The notes beneath the pieces were generated by a model. That model searched no databases. It saw only the letters and a list, made by a program, of their open reading frames with translations, and was not told the DNA's origin. This document shows, piece after piece, positions 54,091-64,000 of a stretch of 64,000 nt of DNA; the stretch's first letter is position 1; each line of letters begins with the position of its first letter. This DNA is from Pseudodesulfovibrio portus. GTDB taxonomy: Bacteria > Desulfobacterota > Desulfovibrionia > Desulfovibrionales > Desulfovibrionaceae. The position numbers and the translations under genes are program-made. The stretch is from positions 312,501 through 376,500 of the forward strand of contig NZ_AP026708.1 of the NCBI RefSeq assembly GCF_026000375.1. The letters run 5' to 3'.

Positions 54091-54504
54091 CTACTTCTTC
54101 TTGTCCTTTTCCTGCTCGGCCACGATGCCGAGCCGGTCGATGCCCGCAGACTTGATTTCGCCCATGACGCGGACCACCGTGCCGTAGGCGACCTCCTTGT
54201 CGGCGCGCAGGAACAGCTGCTTCTTCTGCTTGGCCACCAACTGCTTGAGGTGGGTCTGCAGCTCGTCCAGCCCCACCTGGTATTCGTCCAGGAACAGGGT
54301 GCCGTCCTTCTTCACCGACAGGATCAGATGCTCGGAATCCTGGGGCAGGTTCTTGACCGTCCGCGTGGTGGGCAGATCCACCTCCACGCCCTGGGTCATG
54401 AGCGGGGCCGTGACCATGAAGATGATCAGCAACACCAGCATCACGTCCACGAAAGGCGTGACGTTGATTTCGTTGAGGAAGCCGCCGCCGGTTTTTATGG
54501 CCAT
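54091..54504 (-). CDS. tolR: TolR/ExbD family biopolymer transport protein
   Basis: 137 residues. Single N-terminal membrane helix with the proton-handling Asp ([24 protein letters not shown], Asp near 19), then a periplasmic domain. It couples proton flow through TolQ to TolA. The start lies inside one copy of a 13-bp direct repeat that flanks a palindromic element; this repeat also brings GGGGGAG as ribosome site. Confidence 0.94.
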   Translation of the reverse strand: MAIKTGGGFLNEINVTPFVDVMLVLLIIFMVTAPLMTQGVEVDLPTTRTVKNLPQDSEHLILSVKKDGTLFLDEYQVGLDELQTHLKQLVAKQKKQLFLRADKEVAYGTVVRVMGEIKSAGIDRLGIVAEQEKDKKK

Positions 54505-54512
54505 GGATCAGT
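54500..54512. repeat. Direct repeat flanking element C, tolR side
   Basis: GCCATGGATCAGT, identical to 54656-54668. On the minus strand it carries the tolR ATG. It is followed on the plus strand by AC-TCCCCC, similar to CCCCC beside the other copy. Confidence 0.7.
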
Positions 54513-54655
54513 ACTCCCCCGGCTGCCCATAGCGGCCCGATTGCTGCGTTGCCAGCCGCAAAGCTGTCCTCGACGTAGCGCTGCTACGCCTGCGGCAGCT
54601 TGACGGCTGTCGCCTTGCACTCGAACCACTCTGAACAACCTCAATGCATGCGGTC
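54513..54655. repeat. Dispersed palindromic element, copy C, between tolQ and tolR
   Basis: Box 1 TTGCTGCGTTGC (54541-54552) and box 2 GCCTTGCA (54612-54619), 59 bases apart, in the orientation of copy A. Between them the arms CAGCCG/CGGCTG and AAGCTG/CAGCTT enclose GTAGC-GCT-GCTAC. No clear outer arms remain. It is flanked by perfect 13-bp direct repeats. Confidence 0.7.
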
Positions 54656-54663
54656 GCCATGGA

Positions 54664-54668
<5 letters not shown>
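54656..54668. repeat. Direct repeat flanking element C, tolQ side
   Basis: GCCATGGATCAGT, identical to 54500-54512. On the minus strand it carries the tolQ stop codon TGA and a relic ATGGC start that matches the first codons of tolR. Confidence 0.7.
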
Positions 54669-55362
<694 letters not shown>

Positions 55363-55414
55363 GATATCACCTGTTCCTGTTTATCGTAGGTCTTCCGGGA
55401 CCCGCGCTTCGTGC

Positions 55415-55447
55415 AAAAAAAGCCGTGACCAAGCGCGCCGCGGCTTT
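55415..55447 (-). terminator. Rho-independent terminator after PHP gene
   Basis: On the minus strand AAAGCCG...CGGCTTTTTTT, a 7-bp stem with a 15-base loop and a U7 run, 50 bases after the PHP gene stop and upstream of tolQ. Confidence 0.72.
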
Positions 55448-55496
55448 CCGATTTCACCTTGTTTTCATCCCGTTGTGATCACGATCATGAAACAAT

Positions 55497-56147
55497 CTAT
55501 TTCATGCATCGCTGAACGATCTCCCATGCGTTGGCCTCGGTCCGGCGATACTCTTCCTTGGTCAGTCCGGCACCCAGGCCGACCTTTTCCCGAAGTTCCC
55601 TGCTCACCAGATCGCCGGGCGCGTGGGCGTCGTTGTTGATGACAAGCCTGGCGCCATGCTTGCGGGCCATGGCAGCCACATGGCCGTTGGTCAGGCTGTG
55701 CCCTCTCCGGGTGGTGATCTCGATGGCCACCCCCTTCTCCACGGCGAGCTTGACCTCCTCGTCGGTGATCATGCCGGGATGCGCCAGAACGTCCACACCC
55801 GCTTCGATGGCCGCCAGGTTGGTTCCGGGAGCAACCGGCTCCACGGGGGTCTCACCGTGCACGACGACGATCTGTGCTCCCGCCTTGCGGGCCGCCTCGG
55901 TCATCTCGCCGATGAGCGCGGGCGGCACATGGGTCAATTCGACCCCGGCCATGAGCGTAAGGTCGAAGAAATGACCGTGCTTGTCCACGAACCGGCGCAC
56001 GTTCTCCAGGATGTGGTACAGGGTAGCCTCGTCCGCATGGTCCGTCATGCAGAGCGCCTTGTAGCCGATAACCTCGGCCCTGCGGGCGAGTTCCGCCGGG
56101 ATCAGGACTCCGTCGCTGAAAATCGTATGGGTATGCAGATCGATCAT
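55497..56147 (-). CDS. PHP-domain phosphoesterase (histidinol-phosphatase-like)
   Basis: 216 residues with AGGA before the ATG. PHP metal sites: MIDLHTHTIFSDGVL (H-x-H, Asp), MTDHADE, LMAGVELTHV (Glu), VVVHGETPVEP (His), DVLAHPGMI (His) and INNDAHAPGD (D-x-H). It is a small trinuclear-metal hydrolase; histidinol-phosphatase and nucleoside-phosphate activities occur in the family. It is eight bases after the bifunctional nuclease gene. Confidence 0.85.
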   Translation of the reverse strand: MIDLHTHTIFSDGVLIPAELARRAEVIGYKALCMTDHADEATLYHILENVRRFVDKHGHFFDLTLMAGVELTHVPPALIGEMTEAARKAGAQIVVVHGETPVEPVAPGTNLAAIEAGVDVLAHPGMITDEEVKLAVEKGVAIEITTRRGHSLTNGHVAAMARKHGARLVINNDAHAPGDLVSRELREKVGLGAGLTKEEYRRTEANAWEIVQRCMK

Positions 56148-56154
56148 GGTGGTC

Positions 56155-56649
56155 CTACATCTTGTATTTGATTTCGTCTTCGGAGAGTTTATCCAACTCT
56201 TCCAACCACTTGTCAGAATTTTCGGTCGTCAGGACTGTTTCGGCGTGTTCCGGGAACGGCGCGCCCGCCTGGTCAAGGACGTCTTCCCCCGCGAAGATGG
56301 GGCATTCCGCACGCACGGCCAGGGCGACGGCATCGGATGGACGGCTGTCGATACGCCGGGTCTCCTTCTCCGTCTCCACCACGATCTCGGCGTAGAACGT
56401 TCCGTTCTCGATATCCGTGATCTCCACGCGGTTGACGGTGCCGCCCAGGTGCTTGATGACGTTCAAGAGCAGGTCATGGGTCATGGGCCGATGGAATTCC
56501 ACCTTGTTGATGGCCATGGAAATGGACATGGCCTCCATGGCCCCGATCCAGATGGGCAGGACACGGGTATCGCCTTCGTCCTTGAGCACGATGATGGGCG
56601 ACTTGCCCTTCTCGTCCAGGGCCATTCCGAAGATCTCCACCTTTACCAC
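56155..56649 (-). CDS. Bifunctional nuclease (DUF151/BFN) family protein
   Basis: 164 residues from a GTG start that overlaps the miaB stop by seven bases. BFN motif: MVKVEIFGMALDEKGKSPIIVLKDEGDTRVLPIWIGAMEAMSISMAINKVEFHRPMTHDLLLNVI, then RIDSRPSDAVALAVRAECPIF. Plant and bacterial relatives show RNase/DNase activity in some reports; the biological role is unclear. Coupled to miaB. Confidence 0.88.
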   Translation of the reverse strand: MVKVEIFGMALDEKGKSPIIVLKDEGDTRVLPIWIGAMEAMSISMAINKVEFHRPMTHDLLLNVIKHLGGTVNRVEITDIENGTFYAEIVVETEKETRRIDSRPSDAVALAVRAECPIFAGEDVLDQAGAPFPEHAETVLTTENSDKWLEELDKLSEDEIKYKM

Positions 56650-57992
56650 GGCTCGCCCGTCCTTTCCCCGTTCAGGGAATGTTTCTTGGCCTCCATGATC
56701 TTCACGGGCACCAGCATGCCCGCCAGCCCGGCCTCAAACTCCATGGGGACGTTGACGATGCGTCCGGCCGGGTCTCGCCCCTTCCAGGAAGCCAGGGGGC
56801 CGTCCTGCATGCGGCTCAGCCCCTCCATGAGAACATCGGTTTGCACGCCCACCATTTTTTTTAGACATTTTCTAGTAATATTATTTTGCAGAGTCTGCAA
56901 GCGCAGCAAGCGCTCGGCAGCCTCTTCCGGGTCCACCTTGGGCTCCATGTTCACTGCGGCCACGCCGGGCCGGTCGGAATACTTGAAGGAAAAGCTCGAT
57001 TCGAAGCCGACCCGCTCCACCATGTCCAGCGTCTGCCTGAAGTCCTCCTCGGTCTCGCCGGGGAAGCCCACGATGAGATCCGTGGTCAGGGAGATGTCCG
57101 GCCTGGCCGAGCGCAGTCCGTCCACGATGGCAAGATATCGCTCGATGTCGTACCGGCGGCGCATGGCCTTGAGTACCTTGTCCGACCCGGCCTGCATGGG
57201 CAGGTGCAGGGACGGGCACAAATTTTCCAGCTCGCCGAAGGCCGCAATGACCTCGGGCGCGATATCCTTGGGATGGGAAGTGGTGAAGCGCAGCCTGTCG
57301 ACCCCGTCGATGGCCGCCACGGACGTGAGCAGGCCGGCAAAGGTCACTCCCGCCCCGCCCTTGTCCAGGCCGAAGCTGTTGACGTTCTGGCCGAGCAGCG
57401 TGATCTCGCGCACGCCGTTTCCAGCCAGCATGCGGCACTCTTCCAGAATAGCCTCGGGGTGGCGGGATTTCTGGCGACCCCGCGTGTAGGGTACGATGCA
57501 GTAGGCGCAGAAGTTGTCGCACCCCTGCATGATGTTGACAAAGGCCTGGCGGGTCTCCGGCACCAGGGCGGACACCTTTTCGGGCTGCTCGCGCTCGGCG
57601 AACTTGGGCATGAAGTCCAGCAGGGCCACCCGGTCGTCCCTGCCCCGGGCGATGCGCTCCAGGGCGTTGGGCGCACCGGCGATACCGTCGGAACCGAACA
57701 CCAGCTTGACATGGGGGAAACGGTCGAAAAAGCCCTCGCCCACCTGCTGGGCGACACACCCGCCCACGGCGGCAAAGACGTTCTCGTCCCGTTTCAGGTG
57801 GGCGGCCACCCGTCCCAGCTCGCTGTAGACCTTCTGCTCCGGCTTGTCGCGCACGCTGCACGTGTTCAGGATGTAGACCTGGGCGTCGTCCTCGCCCGCA
57901 GCTTCCCAGCCCCGGCTCTCGAGGGCGGCGGTCAGCCACTGGGAATCGTGGACGTTCATCTGGCACCCGAAGGTGGTGATGTGAAATTTCAT
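56643..57992 (-). CDS. miaB: tRNA (N6-isopentenyl adenosine(37)-C2)-methylthiotransferase MiaB
   Basis: 449 residues. N-terminal UPF0004 domain with three cluster cysteines (FGCQMN, NTCSVRD, VGGCVAQQ), radical SAM motif CDNFCAYC near 155-162 with IVPYTRGRQKSR, and a C-terminal TRAM domain (about 375-440). It adds methylthio to i6A37 of tRNAs reading UNN codons. Heads a miaB-BFN-PHP operon; a miaA gene is not in the window. Confidence 0.94.
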   Translation of the reverse strand: MKFHITTFGCQMNVHDSQWLTAALESRGWEAAGEDDAQVYILNTCSVRDKPEQKVYSELGRVAAHLKRDENVFAAVGGCVAQQVGEGFFDRFPHVKLVFGSDGIAGAPNALERIARGRDDRVALLDFMPKFAEREQPEKVSALVPETRQAFVNIMQGCDNFCAYCIVPYTRGRQKSRHPEAILEECRMLAGNGVREITLLGQNVNSFGLDKGGAGVTFAGLLTSVAAIDGVDRLRFTTSHPKDIAPEVIAAFGELENLCPSLHLPMQAGSDKVLKAMRRRYDIERYLAIVDGLRSARPDISLTTDLIVGFPGETEEDFRQTLDMVERVGFESSFSFKYSDRPGVAAVNMEPKVDPEEAAERLLRLQTLQNNITRKCLKKMVGVQTDVLMEGLSRMQDGPLASWKGRDPAGRIVNVPMEFEAGLAGMLVPVKIMEAKKHSLNGERTGEPW

Positions 57993-58053
57993 GTATGGTT
58001 CCCGCCCGGCAGCATAGCGGGCTTGCGTTTGTGTTTATACCTGTACCAGCCAG

Positions 58054-58638
58054 TTAAGCACGGGCGAGCCAGGTGTCCAGAAAGTGCATTATTTTTCCCA
58101 GGGCCTCTTCACGGGAAAGACGGGTGTTGTCAATCACGAACTCGGCGTCCTCGTCGATCTCGAAGGTTACGTCCACGCCGATGACGTCGCCCAAGCCCCT
58201 GACCGGCTCCCCGGTCTCCTTGCGCCGCAGGGCCTTTTCGTAGAGCCCGGCCATGACCTTGCCCCCGGGCCGGGCCGACTCCCGCCGGACGGCCTCGGGG
58301 AGATCGCATTTGATGAATATCTCCGCAAACCGTTCGATGCGGTGACGAGCATAGCGCCGCATGGAGACCTTGTAGGCCGAACCGTCCATAATCACGTTGT
58401 TGCCCTGGGCGACGAGTTCCGCGGCTTCGTCCACGAACATCCTGTAGGCGGATTCCCTTTCCTCCGGGGTGTAGGCGGGATTCGGGAAATAGCTTTTTCG
58501 GCGCGCGTCCATCTCGAGCAGGGCGGCCTCCGTGCCCTGCCCGGCCAGCCGGGCATGAATGCCCTGCGCCAGGGTCGACTTGCCGCTGCCGGGCAACCCA
58601 ACCACCCAGACTGCCCATGGTTGGCGTGATCCGTCCAC
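58054..58638 (-). CDS. Adenylylsulfate-kinase-like small-molecule kinase
   Basis: 194 residues from a GTG start placed three bases after the upstream phosphotransferase stop region, with GGAG overlapping that stop. P-loop VVGLPGSGKSTLAQGIHARL near 12-31, then a CysC-like order LLEMDARRKSYF, ESAYRMFVDEAAELVAQGNNVIMDGSAYKVSMRRYAR. CysC proteins make PAPS from APS; several family motifs are altered (GLPGSGKS instead of GLSGAGKS), so another hydroxyl substrate is possible. Third gene of a kinase trio. Confidence 0.78.
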   Translation of the reverse strand: MDGSRQPWAVWVVGLPGSGKSTLAQGIHARLAGQGTEAALLEMDARRKSYFPNPAYTPEERESAYRMFVDEAAELVAQGNNVIMDGSAYKVSMRRYARHRIERFAEIFIKCDLPEAVRRESARPGGKVMAGLYEKALRRKETGEPVRGLGDVIGVDVTFEIDEDAEFVIDNTRLSREEALGKIMHFLDTWLARA

Positions 58639-58641
58639 GGC

Positions 58642-59724
58642 CTACTCCAGGTACTTGTTGATGTTCGCCCAGTCGAAGACGTCGTCCTCGAGCACATTGG
58701 ACAGGAGGTTGAACAGACGCCGCCTGACCTGTTCGGGGTGATCCGGATACCATTCCGGCGAGGCAATGACCAACCCGCGGAACACGAAGAACGGAGCCAT
58801 GACCTCCAGCACTTCCGTGTCGCCCGTGACGGCGAAATACTCCTCGAAGTACGCGTTGTAGAGAGTCTTGAACGGACCGTTGAGCCGGTCATGTCCGTAC
58901 AGGCTCCACAGCAGGTAGTTGATGGCCATGGTCGCCAGGTCGCCGCCCGGCTCACCCCACTCCCCCCGGCTCCGGTCGAGCACCGAGAAGTCGCCGTCGT
59001 CCGTGACCAGCACATTCCACGGGTGGAAGTCGCCGTGCACCGCGCTCAGCCGGTGGGTATAGCCCTTCAGCTTCCAACGCCAGTCGATGAGCCGTTTTTC
59101 CAGCGCCTTGAACCGGTCGTCGTTAAAGAAGGAATAGGCGGGCGGAAAGGCCTCGTCCACCAGCCCGAGGATGCACTCGCTGGAACCGAGCAGGTTGCGG
59201 ATGTGGCGGTAGTAGAGGTGCGGATCGTCGAGTTTGACCGAATGGACCCGGCCCAGCCACCGGGCGAACTCGCGGGCGGTATCGACGTCCGCATCCCGCA
59301 GCCCGTCGCTCTTGATGCGTTCCAGGTCCAGGAAATAGTCGTGCCCTTCCAGCTTCTCGTTAAGGATGAAGAATTCCTCGGGCTCCTCCACCGGGATCAG
59401 GACGTCGGATGCATTGACGTATCCAAGGCCAAGGGGGCGGACGTGGCGCTCCATGCGCGCCGAGGTCTCATACTGGAACATGAGGATCGCCCCCCGGTCC
59501 CAGTAGAACTGGTGGCCGTACTTGTCCCCCTTCATGATGGACAGCACGGCCTCCCGGACCTCGCCGCCGACCTCGAACCGCAGGAGCAGGGGCTTGCCGT
59601 AGCCGAAGCTCTTCATCCCCTGCTCGTCGAGGTTTCCGATATCCCCGGCCTTGAGCAAACGGGCGTCATCACCGAATGCACGTTTGAGATACGCTTCCAC
59701 GGCTTCGATCTTCAACTTGATCAT
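58642..59724 (-). CDS. APH-family phosphotransferase
   Basis: 360 residues from the ATG at 59724 (GGGAGGG upstream). Protein-kinase-like aminoglycoside phosphotransferase fold: N-lobe about 20-110, catalytic loop SAVHGDFHPWNVLVTDDGDFSVLDRSRGEWGEPGGDLATMAINYLLW (Brenner HGDFHPWN near 255-262, DFG-like VLDRSRG). It phosphorylates a small molecule, not necessarily an antibiotic. It lies between a PfkB kinase and a CysC-like kinase with short spacings, so the three may share a pathway. Confidence 0.83.
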   Translation of the reverse strand: MIKLKIEAVEAYLKRAFGDDARLLKAGDIGNLDEQGMKSFGYGKPLLLRFEVGGEVREAVLSIMKGDKYGHQFYWDRGAILMFQYETSARMERHVRPLGLGYVNASDVLIPVEEPEEFFILNEKLEGHDYFLDLERIKSDGLRDADVDTAREFARWLGRVHSVKLDDPHLYYRHIRNLLGSSECILGLVDEAFPPAYSFFNDDRFKALEKRLIDWRWKLKGYTHRLSAVHGDFHPWNVLVTDDGDFSVLDRSRGEWGEPGGDLATMAINYLLWSLYGHDRLNGPFKTLYNAYFEEYFAVTGDTEVLEVMAPFFVFRGLVIASPEWYPDHPEQVRRRLFNLLSNVLEDDVFDWANINKYLE

Positions 59725-59755
59725 GACGCCCTCCCCGGTTAACCGGTCGTGCGGA

Positions 59756-60691
59756 TTATTCCATGGGGCCGAAAACGCCCTCGTAACGCCTGGTGAATTC
59801 CTCCAGGGTGAAGCTGTGCTCCTGTGTGCCGGTCTTCTCGACCGCATAGGTGGCGCACACGGCTCCGAGCTTGCAGGCCTCGACGACCGTCTTGCCCATG
59901 GATAATCCCTTGAGCAGGCCGGAACGATAGGCGTCACCGGCGCCGGTCGGGTCGACCACGGCCTCTGCCGGGCAAACGCCGATGGAGGTCTCCTCGTCGC
60001 GGGTGCTGACGACCGACCCCTTCTCGCCCAGCGTCGTAATGAGGTACGCCACGTTGTCGAGGATATCTTCCTGGGACATGCCTGTGGATTTCATGACCAT
60101 CTCCAACTCGTAGTCGTTGACGATCAGGATTTCGGCCCCGACGATGGCGTCCCTGAGCTTCTCGCCGCCGAGCGCCGGAATCTGCTGGCCCGGATCAAAG
60201 ATGTAGGGGATGCCCTTTTCGCGGTAGTACCTGGGGTGATCAACCATGTCGTTGATGTTGCCGGGAGAGATGATGCCGATGGCTTCTGCCGAATCGATCC
60301 TGGTCATGTCGTATTGGCAGGGGTACTTCATGGCGCCGGGGTTGAAGCCGTTGATCTGGTTGTCGGCCTTGTCCGTGGTGATGTAGCAGCCGGCCGTGAA
60401 TTCCTGTTCAACGGTCCGGATGCCTTCCACGGAAAGGCCGTAATGCTGCAGCCGTTCATCGTACAGGCCGAAATCCTTGCCGACCTGACTGAGGATGACG
60501 GACTTCTCGCCCAGCAGGGACAGGTTGTAGGCTATGTTTCCAGCCGTGCCGCCGAACCGCTCGAACAGGCCGTCGACAACGAAAGAAACGTTCAGAATGT
60601 GAATCTTGTCGGGCAGTATGTGATCGGAGAATTTCTCCGGGAAGGACATGATGCGGTCAAAGGCCAGAGACCCGGTAATGTAAATCTGCAT
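59756..60691 (-). CDS. PfkB/ribokinase-family carbohydrate kinase
   Basis: 311 residues from the ATG at 60691 (AAGGAG upstream). Ribokinase fold: YITGSLAFDRIMSFPEKF, RFGGTAGNIAYNLSLLGEKSVILSQVGKDFGLYDERL (GG motif), and the C-terminal catalytic PTGAGDAYRSGLLKGLSMGKT with Asp base. Adenosine kinase-like members have this opening and length. Substrate could be a nucleoside or sugar. First gene of the three-kinase unit (31 bases to the next). Confidence 0.9.
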   Translation of the reverse strand: MQIYITGSLAFDRIMSFPEKFSDHILPDKIHILNVSFVVDGLFERFGGTAGNIAYNLSLLGEKSVILSQVGKDFGLYDERLQHYGLSVEGIRTVEQEFTAGCYITTDKADNQINGFNPGAMKYPCQYDMTRIDSAEAIGIISPGNINDMVDHPRYYREKGIPYIFDPGQQIPALGGEKLRDAIVGAEILIVNDYELEMVMKSTGMSQEDILDNVAYLITTLGEKGSVVSTRDEETSIGVCPAEAVVDPTGAGDAYRSGLLKGLSMGKTVVEACKLGAVCATYAVEKTGTQEHSFTLEEFTRRYEGVFGPME

Positions 60692-60749
60692 GAATACTCC
60701 TTGAGTGGCGTTGTGTTGTCGGCAAGGTACGTGCGGGGACCGGTCCATG

Positions 60750-61076
60750 TCAACGGTCCGCGCCGCTTGCCTCGGTCCTGATCCAATCAAGGAAATCCGG
60801 ATTGCCGCCGGTGATGGGCACGGCCACCACGCACGGCACCTCGTAGCTGTGCATGGACTTGACCGCATCGGTCAGGCGCGCGACCAGATCGTCCCGGGTC
60901 TTGGCTATGAGCACTGTTTCCTCGGCACGCTCCACCTTGCCCTGCCACCGATATACGGACCGCATGCCCGGCAGGATATTGGCGCAGGCCGCCAGTCGCT
61001 GCTCCACCAGGGCCGCGCCGATCTCCTCGGCCTGCCGTGGGGACTCGCAGGTGATGTAGACGAATGATTCGGCCAT
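60750..61076 (-). CDS. cutA: Divalent-cation tolerance protein CutA
   Basis: 108 residues from the ATG at 61076 (AAGGAG upstream). Trimeric CutA1 fold: VYITCESPRQAEEIGAALVEQRLAACANILPGMRSVYRWQGKVERAEETVLIAKT, then SYEVPCVVAVPITGGNPDFLDWI. It binds copper and other divalent metals and is linked to metal tolerance. It lies upstream of the PfkB gene by 58 bases. Confidence 0.94.
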   Translation of the reverse strand: MAESFVYITCESPRQAEEIGAALVEQRLAACANILPGMRSVYRWQGKVERAEETVLIAKTRDDLVARLTDAVKSMHSYEVPCVVAVPITGGNPDFLDWIRTEASGADR

Positions 61077-61188
61077 GTTCACTCCTTGGTCTGTTATCCG
61101 GATGATACATGCTTTGGCGACAGGCGCAATAATTTGACACTTGAGCCGCGAAATGGCAGGTGCTAACACCTTCTGCCACGGAGGCACC

Positions 61189-62942
<1,754 letters not shown>

Positions 62943-62945
62943 GAA

Positions 62946-64000
62946 TCAGGCAGAGCAGACCGGCGCGTCCTTGGGCGCGACGGTCAGTACGTCCACGGAG
63001 TAGGTGTCCACGCATTCGAGCAGGGTACGGTTGACTTCGCTCGACTCGGTTATCTTCCCAAGTTCCCCGAACATGTTGTCCAGGAAGCCGAACTTCTGCG
63101 AAAACTCCTCGTAGACACGGAGCACGCCCTCCATGTTGACCACCTTGACGATGTCCAGCACCCGGACCTGATCCAGGGCGCGGGCCGGAGCATAGACCTC
63201 CTGCCCGACCGCGTCCGTCAGGACCACGTATCCGGCACGCTGCAGCAGGCAGAACAGGCTGGTGACCAAGGGAGCCGGGGCCATCAAGCCGTCTGAATAT
63301 TCCTGCACCGAAGGCAGAGGGGAACCGTCCCGAAACCGCTTGGCCAGAATGATCATCATGAGCACGGCAAGCTTCTGCCGCTCATAGGGCGTAGCCTGGC
63401 CGAAATACCGTTGCTTGGTGAAGGAATTGATGTTCTGCCAGGCATAGCTGACCTGGGAACCGAACAGGACGATGACCCAGCTGATGTATATCCAGATGAG
63501 CAGCAACGGCAACTGGGCGAAGCTGCCGTAGATGGCGTTGTACTTGGCCGCGCCGATCTGCCAGTTGATGTACAGCCACTGGGCCATCTGCCACAGCACG
63601 CCGCCGACAACGCCGCCGATGAGGGCCGCCGACAGGTTTACCTTGGCGTAGGGTATGAAGGCATACATGAACATGAACGCCAGGGTGATGAGTACATAGG
63701 GCGTCAGCTTCAGGAACACCGACTCCAGGAACCCGATGGCCTCGACGCTGAGCAGGCCGGACACCATCTCCTGCTGCTGCAGGCTGATGTTGAAGCTGGA
63801 CGCTATGATCAGCACCAGCGGACAGATCAGGATGACCGGGAAGAAGTCCGCCACCTTGCGCCAGGGAGACCGCCCCTTGCGCACGTTCCAGATGGTGTTG
63901 AAGGCCTTTTCCGTGGTGCCGACCAGGGAAAACACGGTAAACAGCAGCGTGGCGACGCCGACCCATCCCAGGGCCTGTACGTTGGTACGGTCGATGTATT
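62946..64000 (-). CDS. YihY/BrkB-family membrane protein (5' end outside window)
   Basis: About 350 residues visible; the frame continues past the right edge (YIDRTNVQALGWVGVATLLFTVFSLVGTTEKAFN). The YihY/virulence factor BrkB membrane domain has segments FPVILICPLVLIIASSF, PYVLITLAFMFMYAFIPYAKVNLSAALIGGVVGGVLWQMAQWLYIN and YGSFAQLPLLLIWIYISWVIVLFGSQVSYAW. About 130 C-terminal residues form an extra cytoplasmic winged-helix-like domain seen in part of the family. The old name ribonuclease BN is incorrect for this family; function is unknown. It is convergent with tgt, three bases apart. Confidence 0.9.
   Translation of the reverse strand, partial: YIDRTNVQALGWVGVATLLFTVFSLVGTTEKAFNTIWNVRKGRSPWRKVADFFPVILICPLVLIIASSFNISLQQQEMVSGLLSVEAIGFLESVFLKLTPYVLITLAFMFMYAFIPYAKVNLSAALIGGVVGGVLWQMAQWLYINWQIGAAKYNAIYGSFAQLPLLLIWIYISWVIVLFGSQVSYAWQNINSFTKQRYFGQATPYERQKLAVLMMIILAKRFRDGSPLPSVQEYSDGLMAPAPLVTSLFCLLQRAGYVVLTDAVGQEVYAPARALDQVRVLDIVKVVNMEGVLRVYEEFSQKFGFLDNMFGELGKITESSEVNRTLLECVDTYSVDVLTVAPKDAPVCSA

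Noticed and set aside
58642-59724. Aminoglycoside resistance gene
   Set aside because: The APH fold is shared by many metabolic kinases; the operon with other kinases and the length argue for a housekeeping or metabolic role.

Overview
The window is a gene-dense (few gaps above 250 bases), high-G+C bacterial chromosome segment with about 66 protein genes on both strands and one tRNA. Several gene types point to a sulfate-reducing deltaproteobacterium of the Desulfovibrionaceae (Desulfovibrio/Pseudodesulfovibrio-like). These are a Desulfovibrio gigas-type single-cluster ferredoxin with an extra cysteine pair, a fused acetyl-CoA carboxylase carboxyltransferase, 2-oxoacid:ferredoxin oxidoreductase KorAB, a DsrE-family protein, a NifX-like protein and a TauE/SafE exporter. 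The assignment is inferred from gene content; no 16S gene is present.

Layout. 1-8.4 kb: the 3' part of tadA, a NifX-like protein, a two-gene operon of exported proteins, a lipoprotein, a family of small SpoIIAA/STAS-like proteins (one apparently frameshifted, one with the domain duplicated), a DUF1499 protein, tRNA-Ser(CGA), an alkyltransferase-like protein, an EamA transporter, ferredoxin and a TauE exporter. 8.4-23.2 kb: a CHASE2-adenylate cyclase, an FAD oxidoreductase, the acetyl-CoA carboxylase pair, an EAL-CBS-GGDEF protein, EttA, KorAB and ferritin. 23.4-28.5 kb: the replication/repair operon dnaX-ybaB-recR-recD2. 28.7-35.1 kb: amino-acid metabolism (ilvE; then an aminotransferase, hom, a phosphoglycerate-mutase-like protein that may be a homoserine kinase, and a thioesterase), an amidohydrolase and a small lipoprotein. 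35.1-42.7 kb: DsrE-like protein, an amino-acid ABC transporter without its ATPase, a complete BMP-type nucleoside ABC importer and a purine phosphoribosyltransferase. 42.8-47.6 kb: FAD disulfide reductase plus TVP38 membrane protein, glucokinase and a MotA/MotB-like pair. 47.8-51.2 kb: Maf, DinB, GNAT, a lower-G+C radical SAM gene and PgpA. 51.2-55.4 kb: the Tol-Pal operon tolQ-tolR-tolA/tonB-tolB-pal. 55.5-61.1 kb: PHP phosphoesterase, bifunctional nuclease, MiaB, three adjacent kinases and CutA. 61.2-64 kb: nth-tgt and the 3' part of a YihY/BrkB membrane protein.

The most interesting non-coding signal is a dispersed palindromic element present three times (5664-5790, 26263-26388, about 54513-54655). 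All copies share two short boxes (TGCTGCGTTGC and GCCTTGCA, 56-59 bp apart) around a GTA...TAC centre. The nested hairpin arms differ in sequence between copies but stay self-complementary. The third copy sits between tolQ and tolR and is flanked by a 13-bp direct repeat that carries the tolQ stop codon on one side and the tolR start codon on the other. This suggests insertion with target duplication that left both genes intact.

Other points of note are a 10-bp-arm perfect palindrome in the ferredoxin promoter region, the alpha-then-beta order of the fused carboxyltransferase, a hom/phosphoglycerate-mutase-like gene pair and a cluster of three different small-molecule kinases. No CRISPR array, prophage, complete insertion sequence or toxin-antitoxin locus is visible. 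I found no clearly new multi-gene system.
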